This document shows, one piece after another, positions 25,534 through 35,610 of a stretch of 64,000 bases of DNA. This DNA comes from Diogma glabrata (Eukaryota > Arthropoda > Insecta > Diptera > Cylindrotomidae), in NCBI GenBank assembly GCA_963693315.1, contig OY856188.1:196434379-196498378 (forward strand), read 5' to 3'. The notes under the pieces are model-generated. The model saw only the letters and a list, made by a program, of their open reading frames with translations, searched no databases and was not told the DNA's origin. The first letter of the stretch is position 1. Every line of letters starts with the position of its first letter. The position numbers and the translations under genes were made by a program.

Positions 25534-25956
25534 TTACAGTATGTGGTCACAACAACACATAAAAACTTTATTTTTTGTTACATTGTTTAAAAAATGAATA
25601 ACTAAACAATAAAGCCCATCATATTCAAAACATGCCATAGGCCAATATTTCATGATTGGATAGAGAAAATAAAAAAGCTTTTCTAGAAAAATTAGTTGGA
25701 ACAAAACGAAAATGTGATTGCCAATAATCCAGCGAGTACCATATTCCTTGGTCTTGTGACACAGTGTCTGTTTCTTCGGGCAAGCAATAGCGTCATCACT
25801 CATCATCAAGGAATATTCCACAGTTAGGATTGCGATTCCTGCCGTTGACTGAACACATAACCACCTTCTTGCACATTTCATTTGACGATCACCACATATA
25901 TTATACTGTGTAAGGCGCCTGTCCTTGACGAGTCCAACAACTTTTTTATCTGCCAT
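25534..25956. repeat. Dispersed repeat family, copy 1
   Basis: Bases 25680-25860 (GTTGCCAATAATCCAGC-like core, then AGCAATAGCGTC, then CCGTTGACTGAA) recur at 31011-31160, 36915-37235 and 37545-37930. The minus strand of copy 1 is open for 140 residues, but the protein is not recognisable. This is an unnamed repeat of this genome rather than a gene. Confidence 0.5.
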
Positions 25957-26754
25957 TTTCCTCGATTTTTTCGCTTGGAAAACTCCGAAGCATTCCGTGA
26001 TCCGTTTCCGGTGATCTTGTTAATTTATTACTACGATTGTTTTGTTTTTTATGAATGGGGATGGAAATTTGTTTTAGAAAACGAGAGTAACCTTGCTCGA
26101 TGAAAATTTGTCTGCTATTGTCGAGTCCGACAAAATTATAAAAACAAATCTCCATGCAGGAAAACTGAATAGAGTTGAATCGAGATATCTCAATAGAGTT
26201 TATCTTCCAGCACCCCTAACGCTGATCCCATCATGCATCAAATTTTAAATATATAATCAGACCATAGAGTGATAATCATTTATTACCTATATTAGGTAAT
26301 TACCTATATTTACAGTTACCTCCATTTATTACCTATATTAATCATTTAGTACCTATATTATAAATAGACTAGTCTGGCTTGAACTTTAGTCCGCAGACTT
26401 CTAATTAATCATAATGATTCGTACTTTTTTGATATCTTAAAATATCCCTTCAGTATGACACTTTTATAATAACAAATACAACAAACAGATTTTGACACGC
26501 TTGGAGTGTTACAGGTATTAACTTAGCTTTAAAGATCATTACTTGCCATCCTTTAATTTCCTTCCTCGTTTTTTGTGCTCCTTGTACTTAAAAATAAAGC
26601 AACGGTTTTTCCGTAAGTGTCTCATATTATTTTTACTGAAAAACATTTCGACTGCATGATAATCTAAGCATAACCTTATAACTGAAATTCCGTTGCGTAA
26701 CTATCACAACACTTGCAAATATACTATGGTAATCTCGTGCGATGAATACGAGAT

Positions 26755-27145
26755 AGTTGAACCTCCTCGGCAGAGCGTTGTGGTGGCTTTCCATTTAGAA
26801 CTCGACTTGGGACATAGTTCCTTATTGTGCCTACATCGCAGTGTTTTGGCCAGTTTTATACAATATATGCTCGTCGATGTTCCCAGTAATTTGGTTATCT
26901 CTGACATCATGCAGAAAGTACCTCGCAGTCCTTATGTCAATAGGTGGTACAATCGTTGATAATGTGTAATTGCAAAGATGTTGCTCTTTGTGACTGGCCC
27001 ATTGATATTGTTTGTTTGAAATTTCATTAAGCTCACTAACCGGCAATATATTACATTCCTCGTGCAAGTGATCTCGGTGGATCATCAAATTAATGATATT
27101 CGTTTGCAAATGGTATGGTATGCAACGATAAGTTTTGCCAAGCAA
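26755..27145 (-). mobile_element. Non-LTR retrotransposon fragment (copy 3)
   Basis: Bases 26762-26860 align with 12225-12320 of copy 1. The minus-strand frame 27145-26831 contains LHEECNILPVSELNEISNKQY, fitting the L-H-x-E-x(3)-L-P-V-x-x-x-N-x-x-x-x-x-Q-Y pattern found before the C-terminal zinc knuckle in jockey/LOA reverse transcriptases. Diverged and truncated. Confidence 0.65.
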
Positions 27146-27441
27146 TGTTTATCAATGATGACTAATAGATAGGGAACCACTGATACTAATAATTCGCTAT
27201 AACGGGAAGTTAAAGAGCTGTGATTAGAAAAAAAGATTAAAAGCTATGAGGGTCGATTTTAATACAGAGCATTGTCGGTACAATCCTATTTTATTCCCGT
27301 TAATAAAAATGTGATTTTTTTTTTAGATAAAAAGAAAGATTAGGTCCTCTGCATCATAATTATTTGCAGAGATGAGGGGGTCAAAAGTTACAAAGGATCA
27401 AACTTTCAATTTTACTTGGGACCCTTTGATTATTTTTTATA

Positions 27442-27714
27442 GGGCTATTCTGACAGTTGTATTTAGCGTCGTACGACACGATAAAACGAAAATGGTATTC
27501 TGACAGTCGTTTCGATACGACAAATTTCGTTAAATATGACAAAGGTAAAAAAAACTGATATTCTGATAGTCGTACGACACGTCTTTATATGTCAAAAACA
27601 TCAATTTTTGTCGTAGCCATTTTTGGCGTACGACTCACAGAATACCATTTTAGAGTCGGTACGATACGAAATAATTTTTCAGCGTTAGATACGACACGAC
27701 TATCAGAATAGCCC
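27442..27714. mobile_element. MITE with GGGCTATTCTGA terminal repeats
   Basis: The left end GGGCTATTCTGACAGT and right end ACTATCAGAATAGCCC are near-perfect inverted repeats flanked by TA on both sides. The 273-base interior repeats TATTCTGA(C/T)AGTCGT and CGTACGAC motifs in both orientations, giving a strong foldback structure. There is no coding capacity. Confidence 0.75.
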
Positions 27715-27840
27715 TATTAGTTTTTTATAATAAATATTAAACAAATTAAATAGTAGCCTACTTAATTAATTTGTTTTATATTTATTGATTTCATACTGAT
27801 ATCTAAAACGACATTTTTCGGATGATTTATGGTACAAAAT

Positions 27841-27978
27841 GTTGAACCTATGACTTTATAAAATTATATAAAGTCCCAGGACGTTAAAGTTCAACTTTTT
27901 GTACCCTAAACGTTGAACTTTAACGTCCTAGGACTTTATAAAAATTTATAAAGTCCTAGGACGTTAAAGTTCAACTTT
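27841..27978. repeat. Perfect inverted repeat built on a GTTGAACTTTAACGTCC motif
   Basis: Arms of 31 bases at 27912-27942 and 27945-27975 are perfect reverse complements separated by two bases. A further diverged arm pair lies at 27841-27896. The arms themselves contain smaller palindromes (TCCTAGGA, TTTATAAA). Confidence 0.85.
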
Positions 27979-28077
27979 TTGAGCAAAATTTAAAACCCAT
28001 TTCTTTTTATTTTAATAAATTTCCAGTATGAAATTATATTTTATATTTACCTCAAACGAAATAAGTATATTACATAT

Positions 28078-28200
28078 CTAGAGTTGTAAATAGCATTTTA
28101 CATGCGAGGGAAAATTTTGCGCACGAGATGCGTAGCGTCGAGTGCAGTATCTTCTCGAGCATGGAAAATGCTTTACAACTCGAGATTTGACATATACTTT
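28078..28200. repeat. Foldback MITE, family shared with 62093-62207
   Basis: TAGAGTTGTAAA...GCATTTTACATG at the left pairs with CATGGAAAATGCTTTACAACTC at the right. The centre contains AGATGCGTAGCGTCGAG, whose reverse complement, with one extra base, is found at 62151-62168. Confidence 0.6.
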
Positions 28201-28280
28201 TTCTACGACTTTGTTTTAATTCCCAAACGCATATAATTACTTGAAAAAATGAACTACTCATTATAAATTAAATGCAAATA

Positions 28281-28660
28281 GTTTACAAATTGTGGTAGGC
28301 TTTGCATTATTCTGTGTCAAAATGAATTGAAATATTTAATTTTTAAAAATCAAATTTTTCTTTAAATAAAAGTTTTTCTTTTTATTAAAAACGTGCGGTA
28401 ATATATATATATGAAAATCCATTACCGCACGCTTTTTTTTACTTACCGCACGCTATTTGAAATAATCAATTTACATATATGCAAATATGTGGTTACAAAT
28501 TGTGGTAGGCTTTGCATTATTCTGTGTCAAAATGAATTGAAATATTTAAGTTTTAAAAATGAAATTTTTCTTTAAAAATTTTTTAACTTACTTACTTTTA
28601 CTTACTTTTTTTTACTTACCGCACGCTGTTTGAAATCATCAATTTGCATGGCATGGATAG
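28281..28660. repeat. Tandem duplication of about 210 bases
   Basis: A segment at 28281-28378 (TTACAAATTGTGGTAGGC, then CTTTGCATTATTCTGTGTC) is repeated at 28491-28577. The motif ACTTACCGCACGCT recurs at 28441 and 28615, and GTGCGGTAAT/ATTACCGCAC form a local hairpin near 28393-28430. Confidence 0.75.
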
Positions 28661-28884
28661 TGTGTGATTTACTGTGATAGGAGTAGAAAAATTCTTTAAC
28701 AGTTCTATAGTTTATTAAATATTCCTCTAACAAATTAAACAACATTCAACAAACTTGTTTTGTTTTTCGCTATCTTTGATGTATTTATTTCAATATGGCG
28801 ATACAAATTTTTGCATTTTGCCATTTTTGCAACTGGAAATTAAACGAAATATCTTACAGTCGTAGATAAAATAGCATCTTGTAT

Positions 28885-28978
28885 TCGCTTAGGATGATGG
28901 CAATTCTTCACTCGGATGATGACACTTTATCCTCGTGAAGAATTGCCTTCATTCTAAGCTTATACAAGAATCTACTAT
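28885..28978. repeat. Short foldback element
   Basis: ATCTTGTATTCGCTTAGGATG and GGCAATTCTTCAC on the left pair imperfectly with GTGAAGAATTGCC and CATTCTAAGCTTATACAAGA on the right. The arms are about 36 bases around a short loop. Confidence 0.65.
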
Positions 28979-29249
28979 TCTCACAGTAGACGTTTCAAAT
29001 TATGACTACCGTAATAAGCAATACCAACAACAACAAATTTTCAACTTTTGTTCCTTCTTGGATAGACAGTTTTGTTTTTGTCAATTTCTGTTTTTATATT
29101 TTGTTTCCAAATTTTTTGAGAAACATGTTATGGGAAACATTTTTGACAAAAATTGTAATTATTAGTTAGATATTTCTTGAGCAATTTTTTGTGTGATTCC
29201 AGATTCGATTCCACGACTTCTGAATAACAGGAACAGTTGGAAAATAAAT

Positions 29250-29595
29250 TTGAATCTTTGATTTTGTATTAAGTTTTGGAATATTTTTAGAATTTTGAAA
29301 AAAGTTTTAATCTTTGATTTTGTTACAATTTTTTCAATATTTTTGGCATTTTGGGAAAAGTTTGAATTTCTAATTTTGTTATAATGATTGCAATATTTTA
29401 AGAGTTCTAGGAAAAGTTTGAATTTTTGATTTTGTTATATTTCTTGCATTAATTTTGGAACTTTGAAAATAGTTTCAATTTTTGATTTTTTAATAATTTT
29501 TAGAAAATTTTTCGAATGTTGAAAAAGTTTAAATTTTGGATTTTATTATAATTTTTGGAATATTTTTAGAATTTTGGAAAAGTTTATTTGTACTT
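29250..29595. repeat. Diverged minisatellite, period about 62-66 bases
   Basis: About five or six units share the order TTTGATTTTGTTATAAT, then GCAATATTTTT, then GAATTTTGGAAAAGTTT. Units differ by substitutions and small indels. Noncoding. Confidence 0.65.
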
Positions 29596-30172
29596 TTACA
29601 AAGAATTTTATGTTTAATATTCTTCGCTCCCCAAAACTTAAAACAATGTTTTTGTTAATCTACAATATCCTTTATCTTTTGTACAAAATACTTTAATTTC
29701 GAAATTTTTAATTTTGATTTAGATTGAACAATCTTTTTTAAATATGTTGCTTGCCGCTAATAAAAAATATAGTATATGATGCCCGGACGTAAGTAATTTT
29801 AAACTAAATGTGGGTGCAAATCTCGGTTGGCGCTTCGACTCGCAAACTCCACATACGTCCAAAAACCTTAACTTTCTGTCCTTTCATCTTAATGTACTAT
29901 AATTAGTTTCTACTGGCATATTAATAAAACTTTTAAATATGTCTACCCTAGTTTCAGAACCACGCTTAGCCACTGCGTACTTTAAAGTTTCACTTTTCGT
30001 TCTAGATAAATAACTATTTTATAAGTTTACAAAATAATCAAAGAGAGGACAAAGGTAAAATTAAAAACTTGAAACTTTATAGTCTCTTGGGAAGGGAGGG
30101 AAGGAGGGGAGGAAATGAGGGGTTCAAGAGTTATAAGGGATAATTAAAAGTAGTAATATTAGATTAATTAAA

Positions 30173-30780
30173 AGGGCAAGGAAAATCAGTACAAGGAAAT
30201 CACGTCTAGATTTAAAAGCGAAATTCAGTACAAAAAGTTTCATACAAAATGCCTGTGTTTATTTTCGCTTTTGGTTTGGAAATTGAGTACAGAAATAGAG
30301 AAATCAAGTACAAAAAGCTGTACTGGATTTCCAAATGAAATTCTGTACTTAATTTCCAAACCAAGAGCGATAATAAATACAAAAATTTTGTACTGGATTT
30401 CTCATTTCTTTTTGTATTAGATTTTGCTTTTCAAGGTGAATTCCTTGAATTAACCATATTCCTTGATTAACTACGTATAAAACATGTTTATGCATGCAGA
30501 AACATGCATACATAAAAACCAAAATTTTGTTCTTAATTTATCTTTTTTTTTTTGTATGGATTTTCCAAACTAATATAAAAAATACTAATTCGATACAAAT
30601 ATAAACTTGGAAATTCAGTACAGAAACTGTACTCAGTTTCCAAATTGTGTTTTGTACTTAAATTTGAAACGAAGAGAGAAAATCAGTTCAGAAAATTCTG
30701 TACCAGCTTTCTCATTTTTTCTGTATTGGATTTCTTTTTTGATTTGTACGTGATTTCCTTGTACAGAATTTCTCAGTGCC
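30173..30780. mobile_element. Foldback element of about 600 bases with AAGGAAATCACG ends
   Basis: The left end (GGGCAAGGAAAATCAGTACA, then AGGAAATCACGT) is the imperfect inverse of the right end (ACGTGATTTCCTTGTACAGA, then ATTTCTCAGTGCC). Interior blocks of AAATTCAGTACAAAAAG alternate in both orientations. TAATTAAA flanks both sides (30165-30172, 30781-30788) and could be an 8-bp target duplication, but it is too AT-rich to be sure. Confidence 0.6.
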
Positions 30781-31010
30781 TAATTAAATAGTTGTATTTC
30801 ATAATATTTCAAGAGTTATAATAAATAAATATAAAAACGAATTATTATATATTCTGAATAATATTCATAAAGGTAAAATTGAAAGTGTGATCCTTTATAA
30901 CTTATAACCGCAAATTTTTTGTTGACATAAATATGGAATACTACTAATTAGTTCTTATTTTCCTCGGGGAGGGGGCCCCGCTCGTCCTACCCCTTCTCAT
31001 TTTTGTTTAC

Positions 31011-31160
31011 TTTTTTACTGGAAGCTCATTATTTCAAACGAGCAATAGTGTGGCATTAACAAGTCAGACTCTATAACAAAGAGTGAGGTTGCTACCGTTG
31101 ACTGAATAGAGTACACAGGCTTGTCATACTTGTATAGACTGGGGTACACAAAGTTGTCAT
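31011..31160. repeat. Dispersed repeat family, copy 2
   Basis: Contains GAGCAATAGTGTGGCAT, then GCTACCGTTGACTGAATAGAG, matching copies at 25.7, 37.0 and 37.8 kb. Truncated by the MITE cluster that follows. Confidence 0.5.
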
Positions 31161-33330
31161 ACCCGTAGTTCAACACCATAATTACCGAAGGCATGTCATT
31201 TAACTTTACTAAAGTAACATGCATAAATTTTCGTATTAAAGTCGTTTTTCACGTCTCAAGTCATTTTATACGACTCATATTGCACCCTAATTACCGAAGA
31301 CTTGTCAAGTCACTTAAAATGACTATCACATCAATTTTCGTATTGAAATAGTTTTTTATGCCTCAAGTCATTTAATACGACAGATATCACTTTCCCTGAT
31401 TACCAAAGGCAAGTCATGTCACTTAAAATGACTAACACCCCGATTACTGAAGTCGTGTCACATCAGGTGACATAACTATAGTCATGTCACGTTGGCTAAA
31501 AATTGGTATTATTGAAGTCGATAAAAATGGTCACGACTAAAACTAAAAATTCTGAAACGAAAAAAACTTCAAAACTAAAAAAAAAACTTACATTTTACCA
31601 CCGCGATTACCGAAGGCAAGTCATTTAACTTTAAAGGACTAAAGTCACATCGCATCAATTTTCGTATAGTTCAAGTCGTTTTTTACGCCTCGTCATTTTA
31701 TACGACAGATGTCACTTTAACACCCCGATTACTGAAGTCGTGTCACATCAGGTGACATGACTATAGTCATGTCACGTCGCTTAAAAATTGGTATTATTGA
31801 AGTCGATAAAAACGGTCACGACTTAAACTAAAAATTCTGGTCATTTAAAGTGACATCTGTCGTATAAAATGACTTGATGCGTAAAAAACGACTTCAACAA
31901 TACAAAAATTAATACGATGTGACTTTAGTTATTTAAAGTGACATGACTTGCCTTCGGTAATCGGAGTGTTAGTCACATTGCATCAATTTTCTCGTATGTT
32001 GAAGTCGTTTTTTACGCCTCAAGTACCGACGACATGTAAAGTTACTTTAAATGACTGAAGTCCCATCGCATCAATTTTCGTATTGTTCAAATCGTTTTTT
32101 ACGCCTCAAGTTATTTTATACGACAAATGTCACGTTACCACCCAGATTACTGATGTCGTGTCACATAATTTGACATGACTGTAGTCATTTCACGTTGATT
32201 TAAAATTGGTATTATTGAAGTAGATATAAATTAAAAACGGTCACGACTAAAATCAAAAATTCTGAAACGAAAAAACTACAAAACTAAAAAAAACGTTCTA
32301 TAATTTCACAAAAACAATTAAAGACGTTTTAAAAATTATTGTCAAATGTCAAATTCTTGTCAAAAATTGAGGCGACTAAAATGTCATTTACACATATGTC
32401 ACATCAGGTGACATGGCTAGTCATGTCACTTCGCTTACAAATTGGTATTATTGAGGTCTATCAAAACGGTCACGACTGAAACGAAAAACTCCAAAACTAA
32501 AAAAATTTACATTTTACGTTCTTCAAATTCATAAAAAACAAAGACGCTTGAAAAAATTGTTGTCACATGAAAAATTGAGGCGACTAAAATGTCATTCAAA
32601 GTGACATCTGTCGTATAAAATGACTTGAGGCGTAAAACACGACTTTAACTATACCAAAATTGATGCGATGTAACTTTAGTCATTTTAAATGACTTGACTT
32701 GCCATCGGTAATGGGGGTGTTAGTCATTTACACCCCGATTACCGAAGGCAAGTCATGTCATTTTAAATGACTAAAGTCACATCGCATCAGTTTTCGTATA
32801 GTTGGTCGGGTTTTACGCCTCAAGTCATTTTATACGATAGATGTTACTTAAAATGACATTTTAGTCGCCTCAATTTTTCATGTGACAATAATTTTTTCAT
32901 ACATCTTTAATTATTTTTGTGAAATTGAAGAACGTAAGGTGTAAGTTTTTTTAGTTTTGGAATGTTTTCGTTTCAGAATTTTTAGTTTTAGTCGTGACTG
33001 TTTTTATCGACTTCAATAATACCAATTTTTAAACGACGTGACATGATGTCATATCACCTGATGTGACACGACTTCAGTAATCGAGGGGTTATAGTGACAT
33101 GACTTGCCCTGCGGTAATCGGTGTGAAAATGTATGTTGTTTTTCGTTTCAGAATTTTCAGTTTCAGTCGTCACCGTTTTTATCGACTTCAACAATTCCGA
33201 TTTTTATGCGACGTGATATGATTATAGTCATGTCACTTAAAGAGTTGTGTGCAAATTTTATGCGATGTGACATGACTATAGTCGTATGTAACCTGATGTG
33301 ATACGATTATAAATTGGGGTTTAACTGATG
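31160..33330. repeat. Cluster of ACTGAAGTC MITE copies before the first alternative exon
   Basis: At least five full or partial copies in both orientations. Complete-looking left ends (CACCCCGATTACTGAAGTCG) occur at about 31437 and 31723, and right ends (CTTCGGTAATCGGAGTG) near 31967. Inverted copies open with CACCCCGATTACCGAAGGCA at about 32731. Several copies keep a 24-base perfect palindrome centred on ACTATAGT. The insertions appear nested and tandem. Confidence 0.75.
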
Positions 33331-33693
33331 TCGATTGTATTGTAGAATTTGAAAGGGATTGAAATTAACTGTTTGACCCTTAAATGAATATTTTAATTTT
33401 CAGGTCTGGATAGTAATCATAATAATTTTTGTTACGTAAGCCTTAAAATATTATTTTTAATTAGACAATTTTGTTTCAATTTGTACTAAAATGTATATTG
33501 TAAAAACTAAATAAATTGTAATTTTTGATTCAAATAATTATTTTTGGTTTACGTATTGTTGACATTTTTAAAAATACTCGAAATTATTTACACCTATACT
33601 GTTCAAATCATTCGAACTTTACAAATTTGTCTCATTATTTATAAATTTCTGACACATGGAACCTATTCTTTTTATTACATATAGGGTCTTTAG

Positions 33694-34076
33694 GGTCGGT
33701 TAAATTTATACGAAGTCAAAAAAAGAATCCACAACTTGTTCACAATGGTTTCATATATAACAAAAAACTAACACAAGCGAATGGGCATACAACATGGCGA
33801 TGTGCAGATGCAATAAAATTTAAATGTCGTGCTGTTTGTATAACAAAAGATAATTATCTTTTGGTAGCAAGACGATGTCATACACATGAAGCACATTGGA
33901 ATCGAATTTCAAATAGACCATTATATTCCGTTGAGGAGGATTTAGAAGAGTATATTGAAATTAAAACAACTGAAAAATTATATGAAACTCTTATAAAAGT
34001 TATTGATAATGAAGATATAAATTATAAAGTTGTAATTGATAAAGATGATGATGATGAAAAGTTGGAAATAATGTAA
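33694..34076 (+). CDS. mod(mdg4): mod(mdg4) alternative exon A1, FLYWCH
   Basis: The acceptor TCTTTAG precedes GG TCG GTT, completing a Gly codon in phase 1. The 127-residue tail has a FLYWCH finger: PQLVHNGFIYNKKL, then TTWRCADAIKFKCRA and CHTHEAHW, giving the Cys pair and HxH. A long acidic tail (DKDDDDEKLEIM) follows. AATAAA at 34227. This is the first alternative exon after the 23-kb intron. Confidence 0.88.
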
Positions 34077-34641
34077 AAATTATATTGAATGTAAAACAAA
34101 TCACTTAAATTTTATTGAAAAATTTTATCTTGGAAAGTTTGATAATCATGGTAGATGACATGAAAATTGATGGAAAAGGCCGTAACAAATCCTTGTATTA
34201 AATATTCGTTTTATCTCATTTCAAAGAATAAAAGCCTTAAAATGATACTTAATGATGTTAAATTCAATACAATGAAATTAAAATGTAAATAATTTTCTAG
34301 TTAAGTTTAGTTTTTGTATAGCTCGATGTTTACATATAACTTTTGTTTTAATTAGAATTAGATAAATTACTGTACATAACAGCTTTAATCTATTAAGGAT
34401 AAGATATATTTGAATATATTAGATATATTTGAATTACAGAAAATATACAAAATTAAAAATAAAACAATTTTAATGTTACATTTATTTCGCTTACCACTCA
34501 AATATAGATTGTTCTACAATTTTAAGGATTTTTTTTTTTCATTTTTTACAAGAATTGTGAATTGAGAACAAATTAATATTAGATTTAAGAAAATTATTAT
34601 GTTCAATGTAAATTGTGAGACGGGATTGTATTAATTCATAG

Positions 34642-35016
34642 GTTATGGAATTGGTGGACCTCAACTGTTCATCATAAGTCGAAAAGGCGGCGTACACCTA
34701 GTAAATGATGATTTTGTGTATCGTTCAAATTTAAGAAGACAAGGACGAAATAAAGATGTTCTATATTGGGAATGTATTCAAAACCGTTCATCCAAATGCA
34801 GAGGCCGACTAAAGAGTATAGGAGATACTTTATTTGTTACAAATGGCAATGGTGAGAATTTTAAATTTTTTCTTTTCATATAAATCATAAAATTCTTTGG
34901 ACTTATTATGGCACATTTCAGTAGAACATAACCATCCGAAAGATTGGATGAGAGTCGAAGTTGCAAAGAAAACAGGTCATACGATATATAAACATATAAA
35001 TCTTGTTGGACTTTAA
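34642..35016 (+). CDS. mod(mdg4): mod(mdg4) alternative exon A2, FLYWCH split by an intron
   Basis: Acceptor AATTCATAG, phase 1 ([10 protein letters not shown]). Coding parts are 34642-34851 and 34922-35016 with a 70-base GT-AG intron (GTGAGA...TTTCAG). The Cys pair is in [16 protein letters not shown], and the His pair comes from the second part (VEHNHPKDW), so splicing is needed to complete the zinc site. 101 residues, ending INLVGL. AATAAA at 35134. Confidence 0.85.
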
Positions 35017-35245
35017 GAAATTTTCAAATCAAATTGGATGAAATGTTTTTTATACATTGGTTTTGTGTTAAATTTATTATTATTTAGTACATTTAAAACT
35101 ATATATGTATATAGTTTGTAAACCGTACGCCAGAATAAAATAAATTTTAATTAAAAAAAATAAAGTTTTTGCATTTCTTTAAACCATTTTAAATTTTACT
35201 GGGGCGGTCGATTGTTTCCAATGTATAATGTCAACTTAGGAATAC

Positions 35246-35610
35246 CACCCCGATTACTGAAGTCGTGTCACATCAGGTGACATGACTATAGTCATGTCAC
35301 GTCGCTTAAAAATTGGTATCATTGAAGTCGATAAAAACGGTCACGACTTAAACTAAAAATTCTGGAACGAAAAAACTAATTATCTTTTACCAAAACTAAA
35401 AAAAAATTATATCTTACGTTCTTCAATTTCACAAAAACAATTAAAGACGTTTGAAAAAATAATTCTCACATGAAAAATCGAGGCGACTAAAATGTCATTT
35501 AAAGTGACATCTGTCGTATAAAATGACTTGAGGCTTAAACAATACGAAAATTGATGCGATGTGACTTTAGTCATTTAAAGTGACATGACTTGCCATCGGG
35601 AATGGGAGTG
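35246..35610. mobile_element. Well-preserved MITE copy, 365 bases
   Basis: Starts CACCCCGATTACTGAAGTCG and ends CTTGCCATCGGGAATGGGAGTG, imperfect inverted ends. The 24-base palindrome is at 35277-35300. This is the cleanest full-length copy and a good reference for the family. It lies between exons A2 and A3. Confidence 0.75.

Larger units (their letters stand above)
10329..33693 (+). other. mod(mdg4): Long mod(mdg4) intron after the common exons
   Basis: About 23.4 kb separates the common donor from the first alternative exon. I found no convincing host coding exon in it. Bases 10329-11850 look mostly single-copy and contain two U1-complementary sites near 10849 and 10929. The rest is largely mobile elements, listed separately: LINE ends, a hAT element, a TA-flanked inverted-repeat element and several foldback MITEs. 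Stretches 22750-23900 and 24330-25500 show nothing I can name. Confidence 0.7.

Noticed and set aside
28381..28660. CRISPR-like spacing of repeated ACCGCACGCT motifs
   Set aside because: Only a few copies with unequal spacing, explained by a 210-base tandem duplication with a hairpin in eukaryotic DNA.
33104..33301. Cys-containing frame of 65 codons next to exon A1
   Set aside because: It lies entirely within MITE copies.
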